A DNA stretch of 64,000 nucleotides from Brachycybe producta (taxonomy: Eukaryota; Arthropoda; Diplopoda; Playtdesmida; Andrognathidae), in the NCBI GenBank assembly GCA_036925085.1, contig JAUPFP010000142.1, forward strand, positions 62,001 through 126,000, in the 5' to 3' direction. Each line of letters opens with the position of its first letter. The stretch's first letter is position 1. The position numbers were made by a program, and so were the translations under genes. Positions 33,693 through 45,640 of this stretch are shown one piece after another. The notes below the pieces were generated by a model that saw only the letters and a program-made list of their open reading frames with translations, ran no database searches and was not told the origin of the DNA.

Positions 33693-34171
33693 TTAGTCAT
33701 TCAGTGTCATTTGACACCATTTTGACGTCAGTATTTGGCGGTAAGCAAAGTAGTGTGTGATCTTGTAAAAACCACAGTAGACGTAACTAGATTACTAACT
33801 GATGCAAAGCAAACTTTGTTGTCCAGAAGAAAGATTGGACAACAAATGTCAATGTCAGTTATAATCAAATATGTCAGTAGAAGGAAGAAAAAAAAAAATG
33901 AACGAAAAAGAAGAACCGGCATAACCGTCCATCACAATGATAAAGAATCGGGAAACAACTTTTTTTTTGTGTGTGTGTTATTGTTTCAAGGCCACAACCA
34001 CCATCACTATCATCAAACACCCATAAAATTATACAACTTTAGAAGGTCACTAAAAATGACTGACCAGACCACAGAAAAAACCAACAGACTGCAAGGCAAA
34101 AAAGAACAAAAAAAAAATAGTTTATTAATGAAACCAGTTAAACCACTGACACCATTCACTTGTTAAGAAGA

Positions 34172-34204
<33 letters not shown>

Positions 34205-34426
34205 AAAAAAGGTACAATTTCAGTCAGGCCTTGAAAAGTCAGTTAAAGCCTTGCGGGTGACAAAGGGTGTAGTAGGTTGTTGTTGTTCAGTTAAGGTAAA
34301 TCCCACAACCAATTTCATTCAATTGACTTCAGTTAAATACAAGGTGATCATCAAACAAGGATACCACACACCACTTAGAACCATTTCATTATATAAAAAA
34401 AATTAACTACTTTAAACGTGTTTAAA
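33693..34426. other. No supported gene
   Basis: The 143-codon frame at 33735 is Lys/Arg/Asn-rich low complexity with poly(A) tracts and no domain; not annotated as coding. Confidence 0.55.
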
Positions 34427-34754
34427 GTAATACCTTGTAATACCTAGTACACATCTGATAATTTAAATTGCATTTACAGAGCGTTTCTATGCGTTCTTCA
34501 GAGCCCTGTGAAGGACAAACAAATAATATTTCGAATTCAATTTATTCAGTTAATAACCTTGAAAATATTGAGTTAATACTTAAATATAATCAGATAAAGT
34601 ATTGACAAAATATTGATTTAGTATTTCAATTTAAAATATTAATAATTAAAGTCAATTTTTATTTGGGTTCATATGTCCTTAACCGGATTCTGTATAAATT
34701 CACCTAAACACATTTAATTTGAATTCATGTAACTCATTTGTGTGTACAAGGTAT
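34427..34754 (+). mobile_element. PIF/Harbinger-like MITE, family D
   Basis: TAATACCTAGTACACATCTG... to ...TGTGTACAAGGTATAA, with a partly duplicated left tip (TAATACCTTGTAATACCTAG). Confidence 0.85.
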
Positions 34755-34950
34755 AACACACATGAGGAGAAAGACATTCAGCTAAATGCTTGTCAGCAAA
34801 ATGCATTTACACACAATATTGGCACTGCTTAAAAAAGCGAAGGTGCTCCTTCAAATGGCCGCGTTATGCATATAAAATTGTCTGTTTGAAATGTACCATG
34901 ATGCATTGCAAACTCCCACAATACACCTCACACAAATGTTGAATGAGATA

Positions 34951-35675
34951 TAGCAACTCATTTCGAACTGAAAAATCTCCGCAAAGAGCGCTAGGATCGT
35001 TTTTCTATTTAGCCCATAGACTCAGTGTCAACAAAAATATGTTAATACACAGCGGCGACAGTATGTTTATTTTTCATATCTAAAGTTGTCCAATTTTGAT
35101 GGTTCAAAGCACAATGTGCCCCTTAAATATATGCCGATCAAGCGATAGAATGACAAAATTGGAAAGTGCGGTTCTATTTTTAAAAAAAAATATTTCAAAA
35201 TCGCGAATTTCAACTTCTTATGTTAAACTCCATTGAGTACGTGCTCTAAAGAAATAAACATACATTAAAATGTTGTTAAAAATATTTAAATATAATTTTA
35301 AAAAACCAAAAAATAAGCAGCACGTACGCCAATGTGTTGGCTTTACTGAGGTTTAATTGTGGCTTTTTAAAATTATTTCTAGCTATTTTTACCAACATTT
35401 TAATGGATGTTTTTTTTTTTTTCTTATTTGGGCGTAACTCAATGGAGTTTAACATAAAATTCAGAAATTCGCGATTTCGAAATAAGTTTTTAAAAATAGA
35501 ACCGCACTTACCAATTTTTTGTCATTCTATCACTCGATCAGCATATATTTAAGGTGCACATTGTACTTTGCAAACTTAATATTGGACAACTTTAAATATA
35601 AAAAATAAACATATTGCCCCCGCGACTTTAAAAATTGACGTTTTTTTCTTAAACATCGGGTCTATGAGCTCAGGA
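34951..35675. mobile_element. Long foldback element, family E (worn)
   Basis: Arm blocks CGCAAAGAGCGCTAGGATCG, GCCGATCAAGCGATAGAATG and, inverted, TATCACTCGATCAGCATATA. The right end is lost after GGGTCTATGAGCTC. Confidence 0.8.
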
Positions 35676-36365
35676 AGGCCCGGGTGGCAAAGGCCCCCCA
35701 AAAAAGTTTTTAATCGTTTTGACTGACACCATTTTTTTTGCAAAATATTTTTAGTGCTAAATGCAAATACGCAAATATGGAGCCGCATTTGCGCCATCCA
35801 CTTGCCCTCAAGTACCCTACCACAAGTACAATTGTGGGCCCAATAATTAGGCCCCTACTAAAAAAATAGGCTCTATTTTCACAAATGCTACATAATTTTA
35901 TTTAGTTTTAAAGTCGTGTTGCGACGCTTCGGCTGTTTTCTGTGTCACATTATCACGTGACTGACTATCTTAGAACTCCCTCACGCTTTTTGAAAGGTGC
36001 TGTGGTTGAAAGCGTTTTTCATGCTTGCATGCCTTGAAGTCGTTATGGCTGTGAATTTTGTTGTCTTGTGTAACAACAACAACAACAAAATACCACAGAA
36101 GGAAAAATGAATAAAAAATCACAAAATTTTACAATTTGAATACAGTCAACACAAGTTAATATATTCACTCATAAAATGTCGCAATATTACATGTCCTATG
36201 ATGTCATAAAATTCAATCCCGACAAAATAATCTTTAAGAAAAATACAATTAGCATCGGCTTCACACGAACCACCATTGAAAACAATGTCATGCTGTCAGT
36301 GTGTAAGTCACTGGTATGACCTTGATCATCATCGACAACAGCGGCGCATTTATAGCTATTGAGCC
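35676..36365. other. Mostly unassigned
   Basis: ACCACCATTGAAAACAATG and ATGCTGTCAGTGTG at 36270-36304 resemble 56232-56262 (GCCATTGAAAACAATGGAAT), hinting at a further shared repeat. Confidence 0.45.
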
Positions 36366-37345
36366 CCCTTATTCAGTTTGTCGTTTGTTCAGTTTGGCGC
36401 TTTTTTTCCATTTGGCGTTTGTTCGATTTTGCGCTTATTCAGTTTGGCGTTTACTCAACTTGGTGCTTATTCAGTTTGGCATTTGTTCTATTTGGCGCTT
36501 TTTAAGTTTGGAGTTTGTTCCACTTGGTGCTTTGTTCAATTTGGCACTTGTTCCATTTGGTGCTTATTCAGTTTATTGCTTGTTCCATTTGGCGCTTATT
36601 CAGTTTATTGCTTCTTCCATTTGGCGCTTATTCAGTTTATTGCTTCTTCCATTTGGCGTTTATTCAGTTTATTGCATATTCAATTTGGCGCTTATTCAGT
36701 TTATTGCTTGTTCAATTTGGCGCTTATTCAGTTTATTGCTTGTTCAATTTGGCGCTTATTCAGTTTATTGCTTGTTCAATTTGGCGCTTATTCAGTTTAT
36801 TGATTGTTCAATTTGGCGCTTATTCAGTTTATTGCTTGTTCAATTTGACGCTTATTCAGTTTGGAGTTTGTTCCACTTGGTGCTTGTTCGATTTGGCACT
36901 TGCTCCATTTAGTGCTTATTCAGTTTGGAGTTTGTTCAAATTGGTGCTTTTTCTATTTGGCGTTTGTTTGATGTGGCACTTATTCAATGTAGCGCTTATT
37001 CAGTTTATTGCTTGTTCAATTGCATGTTTGATTTGGCGCTTATTAAGTTTGAAGTTTGTTCACTTTGGCACTTGTTCCACTTGGTGTTTATTCAATTTGG
37101 TGCTTTTCAGTTTGGCGTTTGTTCGATTTGGCACTTGTTTCATTTGGTGCTCACTCAATTTGGCACTTGTTCAATTTAGTGCTTATTCGGTTTGGTTTGG
37201 TGCTTATTTGGTTTGGTGCTTATTCGGTTTGGTGCTTGTCCAATTTAGTGCTTTTTCAGTTTGGCATTTGTTCCATTTAGCACTTGTTCCATTTGGTGCT
37301 TATTTAGTTTCGCGTTTGTTCAACATGGCGCTTATTCAGTCGCCT
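36366..37345 (+). repeat. Minisatellite of 16/32-bp units, family O
   Basis: About 1 kb. The 32-bp unit is two related 16-mers, CAATTTGGCGCTTATT and CAGTTTATTGCTTGTT, regular from about 36560 to 36850 and degenerate on either side. No unit has a stop on the plus strand, so all three frames stay open (up to 279 codons) with the same hydrophobic 32-residue repeat. I do not regard these as genes. Confidence 0.88.
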
Positions 37346-38232
37346 CTTTTCTAAAAACCTCTTCCTGTTTTAGGTATTTATGAAGGGTCAAAGAGAGATT
37401 CTCCCCCCCCCCTTGACTGATATTCCCAACAGGGCCAAGCACCCCTGAAAAACAAATCCGTCTTTACAAAGTAAACGCAATTGAAATAAAAAATCCCTCA
37501 CATACGTAGTCATATTAGCCATCCACCATACAAAGAAAAAAAATGATAACATGACATTATTTCGGACACCTGACTTGACTTTAAAAATGAAAAGAGCTTT
37601 CTTTTTCGTCGTTCTTCTTTTTTTTTATAATATTAAAAATTATGAAAACAATAAATTAAGAGAAGCGCGCAAGTTAGCCTCTCTACCCTAACCTCCACCT
37701 TACCTCACCCCCCCCCCCTTCTCAAAACGATTAACAAAACGGTATTTTTTTCTTCCTTTCTCCCCTCTCACCACCACCATCACCAGCAGAAAACATACAA
37801 AAGATTTCTACCTGTTCATCACCACCTTTGAAAGTAAATTACCTTCCGGACAATTTTTTTGTGTTGCTTGTTTCTTTTACTAAAAAAAAAAAACACCCAC
37901 AACCCCATTTTTTCTCCACCTCACGAGCAATTCAAACTTCAGAACCCAAAACAAGAACTGTTAAGTTTGAACGTGAACTGCATTTAGAATATGCAATTAC
38001 AAACAGAAAAGAAGTTCTCGGTAATACGACCACCGCCAACGAGTAAAACTACACCCTAACCCCTTCTCCTCCCTCAGCTTTACACCCCATCCAACCTAAC
38101 AAAAGCTCCGGTTAAACGATATATACACGGATATATATATATATACTGTATATTGTAAAAGTTTATCTCCACAAATAGACAAAAAAAATGGTCAAGAACG
38201 TATTGTACTCGTTTCAAGAAAAGAAAAGAAAA
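37346..38232. other. No supported feature
   Basis: AT-rich with C-rich patches (37707-37720) and a short (TA)n near 38133. Confidence 0.55.
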
Positions 38233-38625
38233 ACGAATCCGAATCCTAAATTTTTGTCGAATCTCCCGAATCCTTCATATAAGAATCCTATATTATTCAT
38301 TAAGAAGATACAAATAAATGAAATAATATTAAATATTAAATTATTATTTACAAAAAAACAAGTGTGGCTTCATTCAGGGTCGCCACAAGGTGATCCATTG
38401 GTGATCCGGATAATCACCGAAATTGCAACAATCGCCGGTTTTTGTTTGTTAGTGAATGCTTCTATTGGACGTCAATGGAGTTAAAACTAATTTTACCAAA
38501 GTTTTTAACAGGTTTTTTTAGGTTAGGATTCGAAAGACGAAAAAAGCGCGAAGATTTGAGTTTTCGAATCTCGAATCTTTTTCAAGATTCGCCGGATTTG
38601 AGAATTCGAATGTCCCAACTCTAGT
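38233..38625. mobile_element. hAT-like MITE, family F (reverse)
   Basis: CGAATCCTAAATTTTTGTCG ... GAATGTCCCAACTCTAG, with GGTCGCCACAAGGTGATCC and TATTGGACGTCAATGGAG. Confidence 0.78.
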
Positions 38626-38654
38626 TGAAACCATTTTGAGGACACAAACAATAA

Positions 38655-39066
38655 CTGTAAAGGTGCATTTACTAGTGAGCTGAAGAAGCGAATTTTTATG
38701 AGCTGAAGCAGGAATGTTGTACCATCTTATGCTTCTCTTCCATCAGCTCTTCACATTTCCATGTAAGTTGAAGATGAAAGATTTCAGCTGAAGCAGCAAA
38801 TTGGAGCTTAAAATGCATTTCAGCTTATTTGTAGCTGGTCAGTTAGTGATGTCATCATCACATCATACCCATATCAACCAATAGGAATGTAAAAAATGGT
38901 ATTGCATGCAAATAATTATCTTATTAAGGAACTGAATAAGCTGAGCTGTTTTGTTGCAGCTGAAGATGGCTAAACGCAATTAGCTAAAACACATGTTCAT
39001 TTTCAGCTACCGCATGCTTCAATACAATAATTTCATCTTCAGCTCAACGTCCACTCTCTACTGATG
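38655..39066. repeat. AGCTGAAG-rich element, family Y
   Basis: GTGAGCTGAAGAAGCGAATT at the left and CATCTTCAGCTCAACG at the right are loosely inverted, with AGCTGAAGCAGC and GTCAGTTAGTGATGTCATC inside. Confidence 0.45.
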
Positions 39067-39082
39067 CCAACTACTAATTTTG

Positions 39083-39276
39083 ACAGGCAAGTGTAGCCAG
39101 GACTAGCTTTTCGGTTGCTCCGCCCTTTTATGAGCGTCATCAACTTCCAATTGGTTTGTTATTTGGTCTGATGTCACATGCTCCGCCTTTTTCAATTTCC
39201 AATTAGTTGATACTTGGTCTGACCCTCATAAAAGGGCAGAGCAATCGAAAAGCTAGTCCTGGCTACACTTGCCTGT
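39083..39276. mobile_element. Foldback MITE, family B
   Basis: Outer arms TGTAGCCAGGACTAGCTTTT are identical on both sides and unlike other copies. Flanks CTAATTTTG / CTAATTTGG match at 8 of 9. Confidence 0.9.
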
Positions 39277-40705
39277 CTAATTTGGTACCTGCAAATGCAG
39301 TGGTGGCGCTAGTGTAGTGTCACCAGCAATAGTTTCAGGAGACTGTTGCTGGTTGCATGCTTGAAATGTTGCCTAATTTGTTCACGGCCTAAGAAAACAG
39401 GTTAGTTCTCAAGAAACAAGAGCTAATATATCATCAGTACAAAACCAATTCTCTAAACTTTCGAAAATCTCCACCAGGTGGCGTATTATTATTCTATAAA
39501 CCAACAAATATATATTGTATAAAGCAACTGAAAAACCTAACGTGAAAATTCACTTAAAATAAAACCTGTACTCGAAAGTGACTGACATCAAAAAATTGTT
39601 TTTCTCTAGAAAAAAAGAGAGAGAAAGAGAGAGAGAGAGAGTAAGAAAAAACTAGAAAACGTAAAAGAAGCCTAGTGCTATCTTTTTCTTGACTAAATTG
39701 CTAAAAATAACCACCTCAAGTGGAACCCTACATCTTGGTAAAAACCTAGCTTATATTATATGACTTGGCTTTCTTTTTGCAAACAAGGACAGAAACAGAG
39801 AGAGAACCCTTCTTGAAGAAAAACCACTCAAAATCGCTCGATCGACTCATAAATAATGGCATGAAAGTATAAGTTGCAAAACGAGGAGAGACCAAAACCA
39901 AATTGATAATCGCCCACCCTACTACACCGCAATATTCAGCAAAAAACCCCTAAAAACTCCTTTGAAAAAGTTTCCATATTGAGCTTCAAGTAATAAGCTC
40001 AGGCAACCAGAAAAGACTCGAGGTTTACCAACCTTCTCATGTGTTACGAGCCACACAATAAGGCACTTGAAACACATACTTGTCACGTGCTCGTCAAAAA
40101 TGACAAGTTAACCGTCATCAAAACAAGAGACACGTGGACACAAAAATATTCTTTTCACATTATTCATGGAGTCATAAATAGTGAAAACACACACAAAGAG
40201 GAAGGAGGAGGAAGAGGAGCCAGATGTGGCTCGCGTGTTGCGGGTTGAGTATCTTATAATGAAATGGGTTGTTGGTATTTGGATGCTTCAAAAATAAGGA
40301 GAAAGTGAATGGCAGAAGTGTGTGTGCGTGTATTTTGTTGCCAGTGTATGAAAAACTGAAGATGGTTATTATGGACTAACAAAATTTATTAGCTCATATT
40401 CATATAATCATATTTATCTATGACATGTTTGAAAACATTGTCGAGCTCAATGTATTTTTTTCTTCTTCTTCTTCTTCTAAATGGAGTAATTCCTAGTAAA
40501 GTAAACCTTCAGAGAACATTTTGCAGAAATAAAAAGTACATGAGAAAATCAACACCAGGTGGAGCTTTCAGTGCTAAGAGTATAAATAAAGTCATTCTTC
40601 TTTGAACAAAACACAATTCAATTTCTGGTTGCAATCAGAACACAATGTAACAGTGTGAACCAGGCTTATGGCTGCATTTGGAAATAATGCCACCTAACCT
40701 CACAG
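39277..40705. other. No supported feature
   Basis: AT-rich; (GA)n at 39615. Short frames without domains. TAGTTTCAGGAGACTGTTGC resembles J/X-type wording. Confidence 0.5.
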
Positions 40706-40901
40706 ACAAGCAAGGAAAGACAATAAGATACAGTCGTTTGCTCCGCCATTTTTATGAGGACTGGCAACTTCTGATCAGTTTGTTATGTGGTCTGACGTCA
40801 CATGCTCCGCCCTTTTCAATTTCCAATTGGTTGCCATTTGGTCTGACGCTCATAAAAAGGGCGGAGCAAACGACTGTATCTACCTGTCTTTACATGCCTG
40901 T
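40706..40901. mobile_element. Foldback MITE, family B
   Basis: Arms AAAGACANNNAGATACAGTC on both sides. Core GTCTGACGTCACATGC. Flanks ACCTCACAG / CCCTAACAG are weakly alike. Confidence 0.85.
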
Positions 40902-40917
40902 CCCTAACAGTGACGAT

Positions 40918-41185
40918 TAGGGCTCGGATTTGCATGCAATATCAAAACAAATGTTTCTCAATATATGGCCCAAGTGCCAATTGTGAAGTAACAATTTCGT
41001 TTTGATCAAACAATTGTTTGACAACTGATAATAACCAGGCATATTAGCCTCTAACCGACCTCTTTTTTTTTTTAGAAATAACAATTACCGTTGTTCTAAT
41101 GATAATGATTACTTCATAATTGGCACTTTGGGCCACAAATTGAGAAACATTTGCTTTGATATTGCATAAAAATCCGAGCCCTAGC
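40918..41185. mobile_element. TIR element, family L (uninterrupted)
   Basis: TAGGGCTCGGATTTGCATGC ... AAAATCCGAGCCCTA, 267 bp. Arms continue through CAATATCAAAACAAATG and CCAAGTGCCAATTGTGAAGT. Confidence 0.85.
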
Positions 41186-41760
41186 TAGCACTGATGCTAC
41201 TAATCTTAGGTAGTCGCTTTAAATGTTCATAGCAGCAATGAATTTGAACCAAACACATCACTGTGACACCAGCTGTTATTAGCCATAAAACCTTCAAGTA
41301 GACGTACATAGGATAGTATACCGCCATCTTGGAAGCCATTAATAATTTGAATTCTTGTCGACCATTAAACGTCGTCTGCTACTTAAACATATCTTTTTAA
41401 GCAGCAGCTAAAGACATTCTACTACAGACACAGATGCAATTTCCAAACATGCAAGAAGTATTTTTTAAATAACTTGTAAGTTATAAAAAATGCCCTAAAC
41501 TTCTTATGACAATTTGAAATTAACTTTGGCACAAAACGTTGACACAAAAAATGTTTTTTTTTAAATGAATCTTTTATTTTACTCTTCTACTTTATAGGAA
41601 TTTTTACGTTTCTTCTAATTTAAGGTGTTTAATACAATGTGTCAATTCCAAAGACCCACACGTGGCAACAGTTCCAAGCCTGAAGCCCATCCACAACATA
41701 AGAGCCACACACAGGCAAGTAAAGACAGGAATGTGGTTATCACCCCTCACACCCAAAGGT

Positions 41761-41963
41761 ATTAGGCCCGGCGCAAATTGAACCCAGCCCAGCCCATGCC
41801 CACGCGTGGGGAAATCTGTAAAACATAGATGGTGAAGGCTGCATGGGGTGGCCGTGGGCTGGGTTCAATTTACGGCGCAGTACTACCATCTATGTTTTAC
41901 AGATTTCCCCACGCGTGGGGATGGGCTGGGCTGTGCCTGGGTTCAATATGCGCCGGGCCTTAA
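41761..41963. mobile_element. GC-rich palindromic MITE, family S
   Basis: TTAGGCCCGGCGCAAATTGA ... ATGCGCCGGGCCTTAA. The arms continue through GAACCCAGCCCAGCCCA and CCACGCGTGGGGAAATCTGT, mirrored in full. The two CCCACGCGTGGG blocks are themselves palindromic. Confidence 0.8.
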
Positions 41964-42021
41964 GGGCATGACAATCCCTATTTTGTACCCATCCTTCTAT
42001 TTTCAAGGATTATTTATCACA

Positions 42022-42213
42022 AAAGTAAAGACAGTAAGATACAGTCGTTTGCTCCGCCCCTTTTATGAGGACTGACAACTTCTAATTGGTTTGTTATGTA
42101 GTCCGACGTCACATGCCCTGCCCTTTTCTATTTCCAATTGGTTGATATTTGGTCTGACACTCATAAAAGCATGTGGGACAAACGACTGTATCTCCATGTC
42201 TTTACATGACTGT
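42022..42213. mobile_element. Foldback MITE, family B
   Basis: Arms AAGTAAAGACAG...GATACAGTCG and the matching right end CTTTACATGACTGT. Core GTCCGACGTCACATGCCC. A second B-type left end (ACAGGCAAGTAAAGACAG) lies at 41711-41729 upstream of element S, suggesting duplication or an insertion between the arms. Confidence 0.82.
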
Positions 42214-42952
42214 AAGAGAACCACGCCCACATCGTCCTCCATCTTCAAATTCAGTAATGAACACCCCAAGCATCCATCATGCACCTTTTTCGCTTTTTTT
42301 TTTTAGCTCGGATACGCCTCCTTTTTTTAAAAGAAGAAATCCCTCCACCACATTAAACCGTCGTTATTATATTTTTGAGGCCCTTATTATATTTTTTTGA
42401 GGCACCAATTATTTTCTAAGAAGAGATGTCATTTAACCATATTTCCCTCCCTCCCCCCCCCAATGAAGTAGTGTGTCTTCAAAAATTAAATTATAAGAAA
42501 AAGCCACCTTTTTTTTACTTAAGGGTCATCATAATTCCTTCACGCAGCTCAACAGGCGGAAAAAGGAAAATGAGATTGGAAAAGGAAAAGGGGGAAAAAA
42601 TAAGAAGGAAGCATTTTTAGGATGAAGGTGTCTTTAATTAAATGAAGGGAAAGAAGCCCAAAGACAGAGAGAAAAAAAGAGAGAAAGAAAGCCAAAGAGA
42701 GAGAGAGTACCCTAAAAGAAGAGATGATCAGTTGATCACACTGGAGATCCCCCCCCCCACTCCCATTTTATACTTAAAGAAGAACCACCACCACCTCAGC
42801 CACCTGGCACCTTAGCCTATTACTTTACTGGACTGGCACCTCGCTATCTTCTCCATGTTAGTGTTGAATGCATGTTCTTAGACAAAAGTGATGCCAGCTC
42901 CGTCTGGTGCATTATTTTTACAGAAAATCAGAGTGAAAGTCTGTTTTTTTGT

Positions 42953-43070
42953 GTGTGGTTCGACGTTGATTGATGTGAAGTCAGAGTACATAACCAACCA
43001 ATTAGAAGTTGCGTTCGTCATAAAAAGGGCGTAGCCAACTTCTTTGTGTCCCGATTTCTAATTGCCTGTA
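42953..43070. mobile_element. Foldback MITE, family A (copy A9, right half)
   Basis: Starts inside the core (GTGTGGTTCGACGTTGA) and ends CTAATTGCCTGT. The left arm is missing. An 18-base poly(C) run begins 6 bases beyond its end. Confidence 0.82.
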
Positions 43071-43075
43071 GCCAA

Positions 43076-43093
43076 CCCCCCCCCCCCCCCCCC
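43076..43093 (+). repeat. 18-base poly(C) run
   Basis: Just outside the right end of MITE fragment A9. Other long C or G runs: 8050-8065, 11711-11723, 24016-24028, 45238-45250, 45757-45770, 49437-49448, 53401-53411, 58947-58958. Confidence 0.95.
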
Positions 43094-43279
43094 AAGCGGG
43101 TCCCAGCGAAAAACCTTAACAAATTTACCCTCCAAATCGAAGTATTCCACATTCATATCTGGACATGCAATTTAAACCAAAAATAATGTTATTGGTTCCT
43201 CTTTACCTGACGCATAGAGGCGTCACTTGGTGCTTTATTATTCAGCGCACCTAGTGGCAAAATACAGGCATTACAAGTC

Positions 43280-43421
43280 AGAAGCAGTTGGGAGCAGCCA
43301 AAGACTTCGTTATGATTGGTTATTTAGGTTTGATACGCGTTTGATTCTGTTTGTTATTGGTCTGATGCTCAGAAAAGGGCGGGGCTAACAGAATTTTTCT
43401 GGCTGCGCCCAACTACCTGTT
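43280..43421. mobile_element. Foldback MITE, family C (copy C3)
   Basis: CAGAAGCAGTTGGGAGCAGC ... CTGGCTGCGCCCAACTACCTG. Flanks ATTACAAGT / TTTACAAAT (7 of 9) suit a worn 9-bp duplication. Confidence 0.82.
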
Positions 43422-43440
43422 TACAAATCTACTCTACTAT

Positions 43441-43647
43441 ACAGGCAATTAGAAATCGAGACAAAAAGAAGTTGGCTCCGCCCTTTTTATGACGACTGGG
43501 AACTTCTAGTTGGTTGATTATGCAGTCTGACGTCACATGCTCCGCCCTTTTCAACGTCGAACCACACAACAAACCAATTAGAAGTTCCCGGTCGTCATAA
43601 AAAGGGGCGGAGCTAACTTCTGTTTGTCCCGATTTCTAATTGCCTGT
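43441..43647. mobile_element. Foldback MITE, family A (copy A10), perfect 9-bp TSD
   Basis: 207 bp flanked by identical CTCTACTAT at 43432-43440 and 43648-43656. Core GTCTGACGTCACATGC and two GC boxes. It lies about 20 bp from a family C copy. Confidence 0.93.
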
Positions 43648-43656
43648 CTCTACTAT

Positions 43657-44632
43657 TTCTTCCTAAATATCGCTTCTAAAAAGCTGAACAAACATAGCTC
43701 TGAAATCCACGTTTAGATGTCAATCGTGACATACACAGAGCTTTCAAGACTCGAAAAATCACGACCATTTCTGTTTTTCCTTGTAAAAATGCCACTCAGA
43801 GAAGATTGAATAGACTAAGAAGTTCCATTTATAAAAAAAAAATACTTGACAAATACAAATGCGCGTTGTCTAGGTTGTATTTACGAGTATTACATTAAGA
43901 CCAACAACAAGCCGCTAACAGCGCCTCCAAACAAGTGGAACTTATGGTCATTTCCCGTCGAAAGCGACAACACAAGAGAGAAAAAGATAGCAAAGGGTGT
44001 CTCTCTCTCTCTCTCTCTCTCCTCCCCCCCTCCTCCTCCTCCTCCTCCTCATCCTCCGGCAAGTCGAAAATAAACAGAATTTCAAATTGTCTTCCTATAA
44101 TATGTTAGTTGGCAACCATTCGTGCCAAAGACAAGAGTTTTAGAAATTCTTTTTTTTCTCTTTCTCTCTCTCTTTTCTTTTTAACTTTTTACACAACTTA
44201 TTGTTTTTTAAGAGTTGTCTAAACAACTCAATCTACAGATAACATTACAGCACCATGTTTTAACTGGCTGCTAAATATATTTTGAGACACAACTAATGCA
44301 TCAATAATAATCGCAAACAAATGTCACTTGAGATCAGTTGACGCTTTATTCCTTTTTATTTCAAAAATAACTGCTGAAACCACGGTTTATATATATATAT
44401 AAATGATTTAGCAGCGCCTCTGGTGGCTCTCAAAGATGACAACTTCTTAAGTTCAATGAATGCATGCCTGCAATTTATTGCTGCTGAATTGTGGTGCAAC
44501 AATAACAATTTTTATATCAAAAGACATTCATGTCACCGAGATCAATAAAGACATCTTTAGCATACCAGCGCCTCTGGTGGTCACATAACAACCACAAATA
44601 TATTTAAACACAGCCAAACACATAGCATGCTA
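43657..44632. other. No supported feature
   Basis: (CT)n then (TCC)n at 43998-44055. CAGCGCCTCTGGTGG occurs at 44412 and 44567 (and 48877), a short recurrent word of unknown origin. Confidence 0.5.
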
Positions 44633-44946
44633 ATACCTAGTACACACCTGATAATTTAAATGCATTTAAATAATAAACGTGTTCTACAGAGCCCCGTGAA
44701 GGACAAACAACCAATATGTCGAATTCAATTTATTCAGTAAATAATCTGAAAATATTGAGTTAATACTTAAATATAATTATATAAACTATTGACAATAAAA
44801 TATTGATTTAGTATTTTAATTTAAAATATTAATAATTAAAGTCAATTTTTATTTGGTTCATATGTCCTTAACTGGATTCCGTATAATTCACCTAAACACA
44901 TTTAATTTGAATTCATTTAACTCATGTGTGTGTGTACAAGGTATAA
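44633..44946 (+). mobile_element. PIF/Harbinger-like MITE, family D
   Basis: Full-length: TAA-TACCTAGTACACACC ... GTACAAGGTA-TAA. Conserved CAGAGCCCCGTGAAGGAC and GGATTCCGTATAATTCACC. Confidence 0.88.
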
Positions 44947-45261
44947 GGCTCGGTGCGCACATCCGTGTTTTTAGACGGGGTGGTACCGTAGCAGAGCCGG
45001 AATTACGGTCTGGGATAGTATAAGTCAGATGAGGCACAGCACACATATCTCCGTCGACGTCGATACACTGCATGACGTCCATCTTGCGTGCATTTTATGT
45101 CGTAGATCTAACGTTACCGAACACACAACACCGTTCTCTCAGTACCTTGTTGTATTGCATGTTAAAGTAAATTACCAAAAAACATGCCACCAAAAACTGA
45201 CGTATCGCACAACTAAAAAAAAAAACTTTTTTTTTTTGGGGGGGGGGGGGATTCATAGCTA

Positions 45262-45640
45262 AAGCCTCGTTTTCAAGGCGATAGTTCTTTCATGAGAGTA
45301 GCTGTCATGAAAGTTGCGATAGTTCACTCTCACGATAGCAACTGTCTACATGTGTTGAAGTAACGTGATAGTTCTGTCACGTGACAGTGTGACATCTACT
45401 TCACAGATATCTCTCTCCCTCCAGAAGCCAAATTTCCCTACAAAAGTGGTTATTTTTCCCTACAACCGTTCACTCAACAACTAATAATATTACTATTGCG
45501 ACAGTACTATCAACTATCTAGTCAGACGAGATAGTGCGATAGTGCTATCACGACAGTGCCTACCATGTAATCTTCACGATGATAGTTCTCGCGATAGTCA
45601 CTGCTCTCATGACAGCAACTATCGTGAAAACGAGGCTTTA
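45262..45640. mobile_element. TIR element, family I
   Basis: AAAGCCTCGTTTTCAAGGCG ... CGTGAAAACGAGGCTTTA. Internal GATAGTT / ACTATC units, CACGTGACAGTGTGAC. Confidence 0.82.

Noticed and set aside
33735..34166. 143-codon Lys-rich frame
   Set aside because: Low-complexity A-rich sequence with homopolymers and no domain or splice context.
36316..37354. Three overlapping open frames of 141-279 codons with hydrophobic repeats
   Set aside because: They are translations of the 32-bp minisatellite in three frames; no frame is preferred and no domain is present.
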